Below are positions 15,870 through 23,888 of a stretch of DNA of 64,000 nucleotides, one piece after another. The stretch comes from Neisseria sicca (GTDB lineage: Bacteria > Pseudomonadota > Gammaproteobacteria > Burkholderiales > Neisseriaceae). Location: positions 62,001-126,000 of the forward strand of contig NZ_POXG01000007.1 in NCBI RefSeq assembly GCF_003044565.1. Reading direction: 5' to 3'. The notes under the pieces are model-generated. The model saw nothing but the letters and a program-made list of their open reading frames with translations, made no database searches and had not been told where the DNA came from. Numbering within the stretch: the stretch's first letter is position 1; every line of letters starts with the position of its first letter. The position numbers and the translations under genes were made by a program.

Positions 15870-16309
15870 ATATCCGCCCCGCTTTTTCAGACGACTGCCC
15901 TGCCCTTGCCGCGATTGATGCAGTCAGCAATCCGTCGCCCTGGTCTGTGAAACAATTCGCCTCCGCGCTGGCGCAGCCTACGGATAAACTATGGGTCTGC
16001 GAGACCGACGGCGTCATCAGCGGCTTTATCGTTTGGCAGGATATATTGGACGAATCTGAGCTGCATTTGATTGCCACCGCACCCGAATACCGCCGCCAAG
16101 GCATTGCCGCCGCACTATTGGAGCATTGGTTCCGCCACGCCCAAACCGCCGGCATCACGCGCCTGCTGCTGGAAGTCCGCGCAGACAATGCCGCCGCCCA
16201 ATCGCTGTATCTCAAATACGGCTTTACCGAGGCCGGCATTCGCAAACATTACTATTCCCTGCCCGAAGGCGGGCATGAAGACGCCGTTTTAATGGAAAAA
16301 CCATGTTAA
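15866..16309 (+). CDS. rimI: ribosomal protein S18-alanine N-acetyltransferase RimI
   Basis: A 147-residue GNAT acetyltransferase that acetylates the N-terminal Ala of S18. The acetyl-CoA loop YRRQGIA is at 75-81, the Glu of the active site in LLLEVRADN (about 101-109), and the closing Tyr in SLYLKYGF. It overlaps tsaB by ATGA upstream, and its last codons overlap the start of the next gene by 7 bp, so the three genes form one operon. Confidence 0.93.
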   Translation: MNIRPAFSDDCPALAAIDAVSNPSPWSVKQFASALAQPTDKLWVCETDGVISGFIVWQDILDESELHLIATAPEYRRQGIAAALLEHWFRHAQTAGITRLLLEVRADNAAAQSLYLKYGFTEAGIRKHYYSLPEGGHEDAVLMEKPC

Positions 16310-17100
16310 GCAGCCGCTATCTCCACTTGCATCAGGCATTAGGCTTAGGCCCGATGTGGCTGAACCGTAACGCCAAAGTCATCCCGCCCGCAGGTGATGC
16401 CTCCGTTACGCAGCCGCAAAAACCTGCCGCCGCCCAAGTTGCCGAAGCCGTCCGCACGATTTCCGCATCGGCACATCATGCCCGTATGGCGGCGATGGCG
16501 GCGGTTCAACACGAAAAAACTGCCCCCGCAGCGGCAACGCCTCCCGTACCGCCGACTGCTGCGCCGGTTGACGCGCCTGCTCCGTCTGCACGGACGAACT
16601 CCGCGCCTGAAGACACCGCCAAAGCCGCCACTACAACCGTTTCAGACGACCTCCCGCGCCTGCAAACCGAAGCGCGTCCGTCCGAAGTCATCATCATCAG
16701 CATCTGCCCCGCAACCGAAGACAGTCTGCACGGACAACTCTTTCACGGCGCGGTCGGCGTCCTGCTCGACAATATGCTTGCCGCCATCCACCTGACGCCC
16801 CAACAAGCCTACAAAACCAGCTGGGTCAAAGCAGCGCCTGTTTTCAGCCCGCACCCTACTGACGAACAAATCCAAGCCGAGCTGCCCCAGCTTGCCCGAG
16901 AGCTGGCCGATACGCAGGCGAAGGCCGTGTTATTGGTGGGTCAAATCTTTGAAAAACCCGAGCTTGCCCCATTAATAGACACCCTCTGCGGCAACACGCC
17001 CCGCTTCATCCTTCCCCACCCTGCCCGCCTGCTGCGCCAGCCGCAGCTCAAAGCAAAAGCCTGGCAGGTTTTGAAACAAGTGCGGCAGATACTGAATTAA
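16303..17100 (+). CDS. degenerate family-4 uracil-DNA-glycosylase-like protein
   Basis: 265 residues. After an N-terminal segment and an Ala/Pro-rich linker (about 40-115), residues 125-265 follow the UDG family 4 fold: an ICPATEDSLHGQLFHGAVG block in place of GEAPGxxEDxxGxPFVGxAG, LLDNMLAAI, a VVKCRPP-equivalent reading VKAAPV, and LPHPARLLRQPQLKAKAW. Only Cys135 and Cys229 remain, so the four-Cys 4Fe-4S site of the family is absent and the catalytic GEAPG loop is changed. Position after tsaB-rimI is where betaproteobacteria keep the UDG gene. A DUS at 16641-16652 encodes part of the linker. It is probably not an active glycosylase. Confidence 0.75.
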   Translation: MLSSRYLHLHQALGLGPMWLNRNAKVIPPAGDASVTQPQKPAAAQVAEAVRTISASAHHARMAAMAAVQHEKTAPAAATPPVPPTAAPVDAPAPSARTNSAPEDTAKAATTTVSDDLPRLQTEARPSEVIIISICPATEDSLHGQLFHGAVGVLLDNMLAAIHLTPQQAYKTSWVKAAPVFSPHPTDEQIQAELPQLARELADTQAKAVLLVGQIFEKPELAPLIDTLCGNTPRFILPHPARLLRQPQLKAKAWQVLKQVRQILN

Positions 17101-17160
17101 GGCACGCCGACAGCGTTCCAAACATACCCCGCACCACATCCGACCCCTTCCCTATCCATC

Positions 17161-17655
17161 ATGTACCTCACCCAAGAAAAACCCTACCGCCCGCTGCTGA
17201 TTGCCCTGATTTTCCTGAATCTGCCTCTGGCATTGCTGCTGCACGAAATCATCACAGTCGGGTTGTTCCGCCATTCCGGACTGCTGCTGACCTTACAAGA
17301 CGGGCAGTTGCGGCAAGTTGCGGGCTGGGATGACTCCATCGTTTGGTTTATCTGCGGCGTATTCGGCTTTTTCAACCTGATGATTGCGGGCGGTCTGACC
17401 AAGCTCGCCTACAAAAAAATGATGCGCTGCCATTTCCGCTACGCCCTGTTTTTAAGCGGGGCGGCGGCGTGTGCGGCGGCTTTGGTCGTGATTATCTTAG
17501 AATCTTTACTGGGCAGCGCGGCATTGGGCGGCATGCGGCAAGGCGGGATATTTCTTTACGCATTGAGCGTTTGGATATTGGCGATGCTGACGCTGCCGCG
17601 CCAACTGACCCGCGCGCCGGAGCAGCCCATCATTTTTCACAAAATGAAAAGATAA
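17161..17655 (+). CDS. hypothetical four-TM membrane protein
   Basis: 164 residues of unknown family, 60 bp after the UDG-like gene. Four hydrophobic segments are visible: about 11-35, 59-82, 93-115 and 124-142. A soluble loop (LLTLQDGQLRQVAGWDDS) lies between the first two, and a basic C-terminal tail ends KMKR. There are no catalytic motifs. It is probably the last gene of the tsaB operon, since a strong DUS terminator follows. Confidence 0.75.
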   Translation: MYLTQEKPYRPLLIALIFLNLPLALLLHEIITVGLFRHSGLLLTLQDGQLRQVAGWDDSIVWFICGVFGFFNLMIAGGLTKLAYKKMMRCHFRYALFLSGAAACAAALVVIILESLLGSAALGGMRQGGIFLYALSVWILAMLTLPRQLTRAPEQPIIFHKMKR

Positions 17656-17716
17656 GCCCGACAGCAGGAAATCAGAGCAACGTCTTTCTTCATGTTCTCC
17701 GGCAAAAAACCATAAA

Positions 17717-17752
17717 AAAGGGGTCGTCTGAAACTTTTCAGACGACCCCTTT
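17717..17752. terminator. DUS hairpin terminator
   Basis: A 17-bp stem (AAAGGGGTCGTCTGAAA and complement) with a 2-nt loop, 62 bp after the membrane-protein gene. Four G:C pairs extend the DUS core. Confidence 0.7.
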
Positions 17753-17839
17753 GCCCAACTCATTCGACCTTAGCGTTTGAATTCAGTTAGGATTTTTAAA
17801 GTTTGCATCAATCTGTAAGCAGGCAGGCATCGGATTTTC

Positions 17840-17848
17840 TGCTATGAT
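17840..17848 (+). promoter_or_regulatory. possible extended -10 promoter for HAD gene
   Basis: TGCTATGAT sits 42 bp before the start of the HAD hydrolase gene. It resembles an extended -10; no -35 is clear. Confidence 0.35.
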
Positions 17849-17889
17849 TTTTCTATCTTGCCCCAAGGTCGTCTGAAAGAAAGCGCACG

Positions 17890-18558
17890 ATGAAACCTAA
17901 ACTGATTATCTTCGACTGGGACGGAACGCTGGCAGACACGACGCGCCCGATTATCCGCACCTTCCAACAAAGTTTTGCCGACTGCGGCATGCCCGTTCCC
18001 GATGACGATGCCGTTCGCGTCCTTATCGGTTACAGCCTGCCCGAAATCATCCGCCGCCTCGCCCCGCATGCCGGCGAACACATGCGCGAAGAATTGGCGG
18101 AAACCTACGCCGCACACTATCTCAATCCCAACAACCACAACATGACGTTCTTCCCCGAAGCACTGCCCTGCCTGCACACCCTGCAAAGCCAAGGCTACTG
18201 GCTCGCCGTCGCCACGGGCAAAGGCAGGATAGGACTCGACCGCTCTATCGCGCAAACCGGTACAGCCGATTTTTGGATGGCGACCACCTGCGCCAGCGAA
18301 CAAGCCTCCAAACCCGCGCCCGACATGGTTTTCAAACTCTGCGACGAACTGGGACTGACGCCGCAGGAAACTTTGGTGGTCGGCGACACGACCCACGACT
18401 TGGAAATGGCAGCCAACGCCAAAGCTCCCGCCGTCGCCCTCACCACAGGCGCACACTCCGCCGCCATGTTGAACACCGCCCCGCATCTCGCCATACTCGA
18501 CAGCCTCTCCGAGCTGCCTGATTTCTTGGAAACGTTTGATTGGACAAGCAAGGTTTGA
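17890..18558 (+). CDS. HAD-superfamily phosphatase (phosphoglycolate-phosphatase-like)
   Basis: 222 residues with all four HAD motifs: DWDGT (nucleophile Asp9, Asp11), Thr109 in VATGKGR, Lys141 in ASKPAPD, and GDTTHD (Asp166, Asp170). The helical cap domain (about 18-90) places it in the HAD-IA class with Gph. The substrate cannot be read from the sequence; small phosphate esters such as phosphoglycolate are likely. A DUS lies just upstream (17867-17878). Confidence 0.88.
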   Translation: MKPKLIIFDWDGTLADTTRPIIRTFQQSFADCGMPVPDDDAVRVLIGYSLPEIIRRLAPHAGEHMREELAETYAAHYLNPNNHNMTFFPEALPCLHTLQSQGYWLAVATGKGRIGLDRSIAQTGTADFWMATTCASEQASKPAPDMVFKLCDELGLTPQETLVVGDTTHDLEMAANAKAPAVALTTGAHSAAMLNTAPHLAILDSLSELPDFLETFDWTSKV

Positions 18559-18636
18559 CTCAAGGCACAAGCCCTTTAAAGCTGCAGGCAGCCAAACCGT
18601 AGCGATTTGAATTAAACCCTAGACCCACCACCAATC

Positions 18637-18731
18637 CGTAGCGTGGGCTTCGCCCACGGAATCTATCAATCAAACCCCAAACCAAACTATGACCCAACCG
18701 TTTTTTTTTTCGTGGGCAAAGCCCACGCTAC
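18637..18731. repeat. 95-bp hairpin-ended repeat, copy B
   Basis: CGTAGCGTGGGCTTCGCCCA at the left and TGGGCAAAGCCCACGCTAC at the right. The interior is unrelated to copies A and C and carries a T10 tract next to the right end. Confidence 0.75.
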
Positions 18732-18827
18732 AACTCGCTGCAAGCATTACAGCTTGCTGCCTCCTGATACCGTCCTTCCTGCCTGCTCGACCATGCCAAA
18801 ATGAATGATTCAATCGCCAACAAAAAC

Positions 18828-18863
18828 GTCATCTGAAAACCTATTTCCAAGTTTTCAGACGAC
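18828..18863 (-). terminator. imperfect DUS hairpin terminator of rsgA
   Basis: GTCATCTGAAAAC (18828-18840) pairs with GTTTTCAGACGAC (18851-18863) with one mismatch; on the minus strand it is followed by GTTTTTG. It lies 33 bp past the rsgA stop. Confidence 0.65.
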
Positions 18864-18896
18864 CTTTTTTAGTTCACCGAGACCAACCGCCTATCC

Positions 18897-19763
18897 CTAC
18901 CTCAACAACTCATCCGTTATCCGTTGCAAAAATTCGATGCGTTCGGGCTTGGCTCCGCCTGCTTCGGCGGCGGCTTTGACGGCGCAGCCGGGTTCGGCGC
19001 GGTGGGTGCAGTTGTGGAAGCGGCATTGTCCGACGAGGTGGTTCAGGTCGGGGAAGTATTGCAGCAGGTCGGCAGCTTGGAGGTGGTGCAGCCCGAATTC
19101 TTGCAAACCGGGGGAGTCGATTAATTGGGTTTCTTCGTTTAAATCGTAGAGCTGGGCGTGGGTGGTGGTGTGTTTGCCGGAATCGAGCGCGGTGGAGATG
19201 TCGCCGGTGCGGGCGGTTTGGTTGCCCAAGAGGGCGTTGGTCAGGGTGGATTTGCCCATACCGCTTTGTCCGAGCAGGATGTTGGTATGCCCTTGCAGGA
19301 CGGGGCGCAGGATGTCGGCGTTTTCCAGCGCGCGGGTTTCGATCACGGGATAACCGAGCGTTTCGTAGAATTTGAGTTTGTCGCGCCAGAGGGCGGTTTC
19401 GGGCAGGTCGGCTTTGTTTAGGATGATGACGGCTTGGATGCCGGCGGCTTCGGCGGCAAGGAGGGCGCGTTGCAACAGGGCTTCGCTGGGCGAGGGAACG
19501 GCGGCGGTAACGATAAGGAGCTGGGTAACATTCGCGGCGATAAGCTTGGTTTTCCAAGCGTCTTGGCGGTAGAGCAGGCTTTCGCGCGGCAGGTAGTCTT
19601 CGATGACGGCTTGTTCGGCGTTGATGTTTTGGATATGCACGCGGTCGCCGCAGGCGAAATCCACCCGCTTTTTGCGCGTGCTGGCTTCGTAGGTTTTGCC
19701 GTCGGGCGTGCGCACGATATAGCGGCGGCCGTAGCTGGTAATGATTTGGGCGGTATCGGTCAT
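18897..19763 (-). CDS. rsgA: ribosome small-subunit maturation GTPase RsgA
   Basis: A 288-residue circularly permuted GTPase: N-terminal OB domain (1-70), then G4 NKAD (116-119), P-loop GQSGMGKS (165-172) and DSPG (216-219) in the permuted order. A zinc knuckle follows (Cys247, Cys252, His254, Cys260). RsgA acts late in 30S assembly. No clear Shine-Dalgarno lies before the ATG at 19763. Single gene. Confidence 0.96.
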   Translation of the reverse strand: MTDTAQIITSYGRRYIVRTPDGKTYEASTRKKRVDFACGDRVHIQNINAEQAVIEDYLPRESLLYRQDAWKTKLIAANVTQLLIVTAAVPSPSEALLQRALLAAEAAGIQAVIILNKADLPETALWRDKLKFYETLGYPVIETRALENADILRPVLQGHTNILLGQSGMGKSTLTNALLGNQTARTGDISTALDSGKHTTTHAQLYDLNEETQLIDSPGLQEFGLHHLQAADLLQYFPDLNHLVGQCRFHNCTHRAEPGCAVKAAAEAGGAKPERIEFLQRITDELLR

Positions 19764-19990
19764 AAATGGTTGGGTCGGGTTGGGTCGGGTGGATTGGATA
19801 AAGGGAATGTTCGCGGCGGCGTTGTTGCCTTGCGGCGAAAAGGTATTGTACCGAAATAGGCAGGGGTCGTCTGAGTCGTCTGAAACGATTCTATATCGGG
19901 TTAACTGTAAACCGATACGGCGTTGCCGCTTTGTCTTAATTCCAACTCATCCGCAAGATTCAAACGGTTTTCAGACGACCTCCCAGCCCA

Positions 19991-20719
19991 TCACAAGCCG
20001 AGCGACCACGCGTTGACGCCTTCGGAAAAATCTTCCAAACGGTTTTCGTAGTGCGCGAAGATTTCTTCGATGATTTCGTCTTCGCCGTCGATCAGTCGGA
20101 TTAAATCCATATCGGCTTCCGAAATCAGCCCACGCCCGAGCAGCTCTTTGCGTATCCAGTCCAACAAGCCCGACCAAAAATCCTTGCCCACCAAGATAAT
20201 CGGGCGGTCGGGTGTTTTGCCCGTCTGCACCAGCGTCAGGCTTTCAAACAGTTCGTCCAGCGTGCCGAAGCCGCCGGGCATGACGACATACGCGACCGCA
20301 TGTTTCACAAACATCACCTTGCGCGGGAAGAAATGTTGGAATTTGATGGACAAATCTTGATACGGATTGGCTTTTTGTTCGTGCGGCAACACGATATTCA
20401 ACCCCACCGCTGGGCTTGCGCCCGCAAACGCGCCCTTGTTCGCCGCTTCCATAATCCCCGGCCCGCCGCCGGAAATGACGGAAAAACCCGCATCCGAGAG
20501 TTTGCGCGCCAGACGCAGCGTAAATTCATAGTCGGGATGGTTCTCCGGCGTACGCGCGCTGCCGTAAATGCTGACCGCAGGCTGAATCGCCCGCAGCTCC
20601 TCGCCCGCCTCGACAAATTCCGAAATAATCTTCAAAACATGATACGACTCCCGCGCCTGAATCTCGCGGCGCGCCTCATCGGGCAGCATAGGCTTCGGCA
20701 GTTTTTTGAGCAGGCTCAC
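19991..20719 (-). CDS. LOG-family protein (cytokinin-riboside-phosphate phosphoribohydrolase-like)
   Basis: 242 residues with the LOG fold: SIYGSART (near 50), SGGGPGIMEAA (about 83-93) and the phosphate-binding PGGFGTLDE (148-156). Such enzymes cleave the N-glycosidic bond of nucleoside 5'-monophosphates. I chose the GTG at 20717-20719 because AAGGAAAAACT precedes it; an upstream GTG at 20749 adds ten residues but has no ribosome binding site. The N-terminal MSLLKKLPKPMLPDEARR segment is typical of the longer TIGR00730 group. Confidence 0.88.
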   Translation of the reverse strand: MSLLKKLPKPMLPDEARREIQARESYHVLKIISEFVEAGEELRAIQPAVSIYGSARTPENHPDYEFTLRLARKLSDAGFSVISGGGPGIMEAANKGAFAGASPAVGLNIVLPHEQKANPYQDLSIKFQHFFPRKVMFVKHAVAYVVMPGGFGTLDELFESLTLVQTGKTPDRPIILVGKDFWSGLLDWIRKELLGRGLISEADMDLIRLIDGEDEIIEEIFAHYENRLEDFSEGVNAWSLGL

Positions 20720-20925
20720 AGTTTTTCCTTCATCTTGTTGAATCCCCACATTGTAACCGACAGAACCCGAGGTCGTCTGAAAACGCAGGCAGGAATGACG
20801 GCAAATGTTCCTTATTTGAACCGAATCATGCGTTTCAGCCCGCCATCCCGCGCAAAAGAGACAAGATTGCCGTCGCAGCCGCGACCGCTTGCGTTACAAT
20901 CCCCCATTTCCGCCCACATCAGACC

Positions 20926-21633
20926 ATGCTCGAAATCCTCTACCGCGACAGCCGCACCATCGCCGTCAACAAACCCGCCGGAATGCTCGTCCACCGAAGC
21001 TGGCTCGACCGCCACGAAACACAGTTCGTCATGCAGACCCTGCGCGACCAAATCGGACAACACGTCTATCCCGCCCACCGCCTCGACCGCCCCACATCCG
21101 GCGTCCTCCTGTTTGCCCTCGACCCCGAAGCCGCCCGCCTGCTGACGCAGCAGTTCGAACAAAAAACCACACGCAAAACCTACTGGGCAATCGTGCGCGG
21201 ATATTTGCCTGACGACGGACTCATCGACTACCCGCTCAAATATCAGCCCGACAAAATCGCCGAATCCCAAACCGAAGCCACCCTCCAAGAAGCCCAAACC
21301 CAATACCGCTGCCTTGCGTGCACCGAATTGCCCTTCCAATCCGCCGCCCGCTACCCAACCTCGCGCTACTCGTGGGCGGAACTCATCCCGCACACAGGTC
21401 GCAAACACCAACTCCGCCGCCACATGAAACACATCTTCCACCCCATCGTCGGCGACACCAACTACGGCGACCTGCGCCAAAACCACACCACCGCCGCCCA
21501 CCTCGGTCCCACCCGCCTCATGCTCCACGCCCGCAGCCTGTCGTTCCAAAGCATCGAAAACGGCGAAACCCTGACCGTCTGCGCCGATACCGACGAGAGC
21601 TGGCGGATTTGGCTGGATAAGTTTGAAGCCTAA
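20926..21633 (+). CDS. truC: tRNA pseudouridine(65) synthase TruC
   Basis: A 235-residue RluA-family enzyme with the catalytic motif HRLDRPTSGVLLFA (Asp54). The N-terminal text (LEILYRDSRTIAVNKPAGML VHRSWLDR, here broken) is close to E. coli TruC, which modifies U65 of tRNA-Ile and tRNA-Asp. The usual R/K-Q-HQLRRH substrate loop is present as TGRKHQLRRHMKH. No strong Shine-Dalgarno is visible. The last codons and downstream sequence are repeated at 21832-21951, suggesting a recombination event at the gene's 3' end. Confidence 0.92.
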   Translation: MLEILYRDSRTIAVNKPAGMLVHRSWLDRHETQFVMQTLRDQIGQHVYPAHRLDRPTSGVLLFALDPEAARLLTQQFEQKTTRKTYWAIVRGYLPDDGLIDYPLKYQPDKIAESQTEATLQEAQTQYRCLACTELPFQSAARYPTSRYSWAELIPHTGRKHQLRRHMKHIFHPIVGDTNYGDLRQNHTTAAHLGPTRLMLHARSLSFQSIENGETLTVCADTDESWRIWLDKFEA

Positions 21634-21697
21634 GCGAAAGGTCGCGAGACAGGCAGGCTGGTGATGCTGCGAAGCTGGACATGGTTTTCAGACGACC
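21579..21697 (+). repeat. direct repeat copy 1 (truC 3' end and downstream)
   Basis: About 119 bp from codon 218 of truC through the downstream DUS match 21832-21951 at roughly 80 percent by eye, including the stop codon and the spacing to the DUS. Confidence 0.8.
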
Positions 21698-21733
21698 TTT
21701 ATGAATCAAAACATACTTGAGATAACCGACCCC

Positions 21734-21826
21734 CGTAGCGTGGGCTTTGCCCGCGAGATTTGCCGTCCGCCAGTCTGAATCGGGTATTTGTGCTGACATC
21801 TGCTTGCGGGTAGAACCCGCGCTACG
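21734..21826. repeat. 95-bp hairpin-ended repeat, copy C (93 bp)
   Basis: CGTAGCGTGGGCTTTGCCCG at the left and CGGGTAGAACCCGCGCTACG at the right. The ends are inverted but more diverged than in A and B, with changes that keep the small hairpins paired (GCGGGT/ACCCGC). Confidence 0.65.
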
Positions 21827-21831
21827 GTTTG

Positions 21832-21951
21832 CTGCACCGATACCGACGAGGGCTGGCGGATTTGGCTGGATACGTTTGAGGCATAAGCGGAAGGTCGTGC
21901 AAACAAGTGGGCTGGTTATGTTGCAAAGCCGGACGCGGGTTTCAGACGACC
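21832..21951 (+). pseudogene. duplicated truC 3' fragment
   Basis: The in-frame remnant encodes DTDEGWRIWLDTFEA then TAA (21884-21886), matching the TruC C-terminus DTDESWRIWLDKFEA. There is no start or upstream portion, so it is a non-functional tail duplicated with its downstream DUS. Confidence 0.8.
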
Positions 21952-22077
21952 CCATTCCTGCCATCTCATTCCGTTCAACCCACATTCATGCCGAATAATC
22001 CTGTTTGACGGTAAAGGTCGTCTGAAAACGCTACACTCTTTCAGACGACGTCTGTCATATCACCATAAGGACATTCC

Positions 22078-23331
22078 ATGAGCGACATCGAAAAACAACT
22101 CGCCGCCATCCGCTACACCGCCGACCGCACCAAACGCTACAACGAACATGGCTTTACCCTGTTGCAACTGGGCATACGCGGCGTGGTCTATTTCAATACC
22201 CGTGATAATGTCGCCGATGCCTTAACCGGTTTGATGGATTTCTATTACGAATGGGGAAAAAACAAGCTAACAATAGCCAGCCATGAGATAGGAACAGGTA
22301 CACGGAACAGAAGCGGTCGGATGCGCGAGATCAAGTTGAGTGAAAAGTCGTACCTTAAAGAACGGGATAAAGTGTACCGTTGGCTGGATGAAAGAACCGA
22401 AAATGCTTCCGAGGTTGATTGGGGAATGCAAAGCGAGCATGCAAATACCAGTGCATCCTATTATTTCAATATCACTTCTTTTGCCGCCTACTTTGCAAAC
22501 GATCCAGATATATCAAGAGGCACCCTGCTTTTTAATTTGCCACTGGAAATTTTGTCTTCTCCCCAAGATTTGGCAAAGCTGGATGAATTTGTCGGCAAAA
22601 TTTCAGAGAAGCTGGATGTTTTCCACGGCTATATCGGACTGGCAGCGATTCCACCGCATAATTATCACGACGGTGCGCCGTATGAATACGGGGTTTGCCG
22701 CGAGAATTTAGGGCTGATTCCGGTCACGACCGATTATTTGGCAGACTTTTATGACTACAATATCCGCAGTATCAGTTGGTACACACTGGTCGGCAGGGAA
22801 CTTTACGGACAGCTCCCGGCAGGTAGGATAGAGCCTGTTTTGGCAAATCATCCCAATATTACTCTGCGCGACATCGCAGGCATCAAGATTTTCAAAATCG
22901 GTAGCCTGCCCGAAACAGGGGATATCCGCGAAGATTTACCCTTGGACTACATTGCGCTAAACCGAGCTTTAGAACCGATACGCGAAAAATATCCGCGCGA
23001 GAATATGGGCGGCATCACCCGCGAACAGATGTATTATTGGTCGAGAAGATGGGACGGCTGGGAAGTGGAAGAAAAAGACGGCAAGCGGATCTACACCCAA
23101 GCGCCGCAAGAAATCATCGGCGTCGAGGAAGAGCCTGTTCCGATTTCAGGTATGTGGAAAATCACCAGCTTTGACGGTGAAACCCGCCATTTCAATAAAG
23201 GCGAGATCTTCCCCGAAGGAGAAGGAGTTCGGACGCAAGATGTACTTCTCGGACCCCAAATGGGGCTGACCATTTGGGAGCTGGTCAAAGGCGACCACAA
23301 CGAGCCTTTGCGCAGAAAGGCAATGTGGTAG
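22078..23331 (+). CDS. DUF3396-type, type VI immunity-like protein
   Basis: 417 residues, no signal peptide. The body (about 20-300) resembles DUF3396 proteins, named type VI immunity family: GVVYFNTRDNVADALTGLMD, the GYIGLAA region, and DYLADFYDYNIRSISWYTLVG. A C-terminal module (about 360-415: GMWKITSFDGETRHFNKGEI) resembles the short SGxWxxxxxxxRxFxKGExxP module appended to many immunity-type proteins. AAGGACATTCC precedes the ATG. No toxin or vgrG gene is next to it, so it looks like an orphan immunity gene kept between housekeeping genes. The family call is moderately sure, and function is inferred. Confidence 0.72.
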   Translation: MSDIEKQLAAIRYTADRTKRYNEHGFTLLQLGIRGVVYFNTRDNVADALTGLMDFYYEWGKNKLTIASHEIGTGTRNRSGRMREIKLSEKSYLKERDKVYRWLDERTENASEVDWGMQSEHANTSASYYFNITSFAAYFANDPDISRGTLLFNLPLEILSSPQDLAKLDEFVGKISEKLDVFHGYIGLAAIPPHNYHDGAPYEYGVCRENLGLIPVTTDYLADFYDYNIRSISWYTLVGRELYGQLPAGRIEPVLANHPNITLRDIAGIKIFKIGSLPETGDIREDLPLDYIALNRALEPIREKYPRENMGGITREQMYYWSRRWDGWEVEEKDGKRIYTQAPQEIIGVEEEPVPISGMWKITSFDGETRHFNKGEIFPEGEGVRTQDVLLGPQMGLTIWELVKGDHNEPLRRKAMW

Positions 23332-23412
23332 GCAAGCGCCCTGCCTTTCCGAACGTCAGCCGATACGTTAAAATATGCCTCGTCTGAAACCCCGTTTTTA
23401 AGGAAAACCGCC

Positions 23413-23688
23413 ATGACCCGTATGGTTCACTGCGTCAAACTCGGCAAAGAAGCCGAAGGTATGAAATTCCCACCGCTGCCCAACGAATTAGGCAAGCGCA
23501 TTTTTGAAAATGTATCCCAAGAAGCTTGGAATGCGTGGACACGCCATCAAACCATGCTGATTAACGAAAACCGTTTGAGCCTCGCCGACCCGCGTGCGCG
23601 CGAATATCTGGCACAACAAATGGAGCAGTATTTCTTCGGCGACGGCGCAGATGCCGTTCAAGGTTATGTACCGCAAGAGCCAAAATAA
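23413..23688 (+). CDS. yggX: oxidative damage protection / Fe(2+)-trafficking protein YggX
   Basis: 91 residues matching YggX along its length: [20 protein letters not shown] (from residue 4) with the conserved N-terminal Cys7, then [20 protein letters not shown] and the C-terminal FFGD. YggX protects Fe-S enzymes and limits iron-driven oxidation; in many proteobacteria it lies next to mutY. Here it stands alone. The ATG follows TTTTAAGGAAAACCGCC; a second in-frame ATG three codons later is an alternative. Confidence 0.93.
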   Translation: MTRMVHCVKLGKEAEGMKFPPLPNELGKRIFENVSQEAWNAWTRHQTMLINENRLSLADPRAREYLAQQMEQYFFGDGADAVQGYVPQEPK

Positions 23689-23702
23689 CGCCATCATTTG
23701 CT

Positions 23703-23748
23703 CAAAAGGTCGTCTGAAAACGAAAATCGGATTTCAGACGACCTTTTG
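23703..23748 (+). terminator. DUS hairpin terminator of yggX
   Basis: CAAAAGGTCGTCTGAAA and its complement form a 17-bp stem 15 bp past the stop, ending CCTTTTG. Confidence 0.75.
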
Positions 23749-23781
23749 TATCAATAGACTTGCTGCAAAGCCATTTCATTT

Positions 23782-23888
23782 TATAGTGGATTAACTTTAA
23801 ATCAGGACAAGGCGACGAAGCCGCAGACAGTACAGATAGTACGGCAAGGCGAGGCAACGCCGTACTGGTTTAAAGTTAATCCACTATA
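23782..23888. repeat. Correia repeat element (107 bp)
   Basis: Ends are TATAGTGGATTAACTTTAAA and its inverted partner; the interior carries the typical GGACAAGGCGACGAAGCCGC and GTACTGGTTTAAAG blocks. It is the short (internally deleted) class. Confidence 0.93.

Larger units (their letters stand above)
18559..18896. other. 338-bp gap between HAD gene and rsgA
   Basis: It contains copy B of the 95-bp hairpin-ended repeat (18637-18731), with a T10 run just inside its right end, and the DUS-based terminator of rsgA. No gene is seen. Confidence 0.6.
21634..22077. other. 444-bp gap with repeat remnants
   Basis: It contains, in order, a DUS, copy C of the 95-bp repeat, the duplicated truC tail, a second DUS, and an inverted DUS-like pair (about 22015-22048) just before the DUF3396-like gene. 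No functional gene. Confidence 0.65.

Noticed and set aside
20812-21549. 245-codon minus-strand ORF opposite truC
   Set aside because: Gly/Val/Phe-rich antisense translation; truC is well supported on the plus strand.
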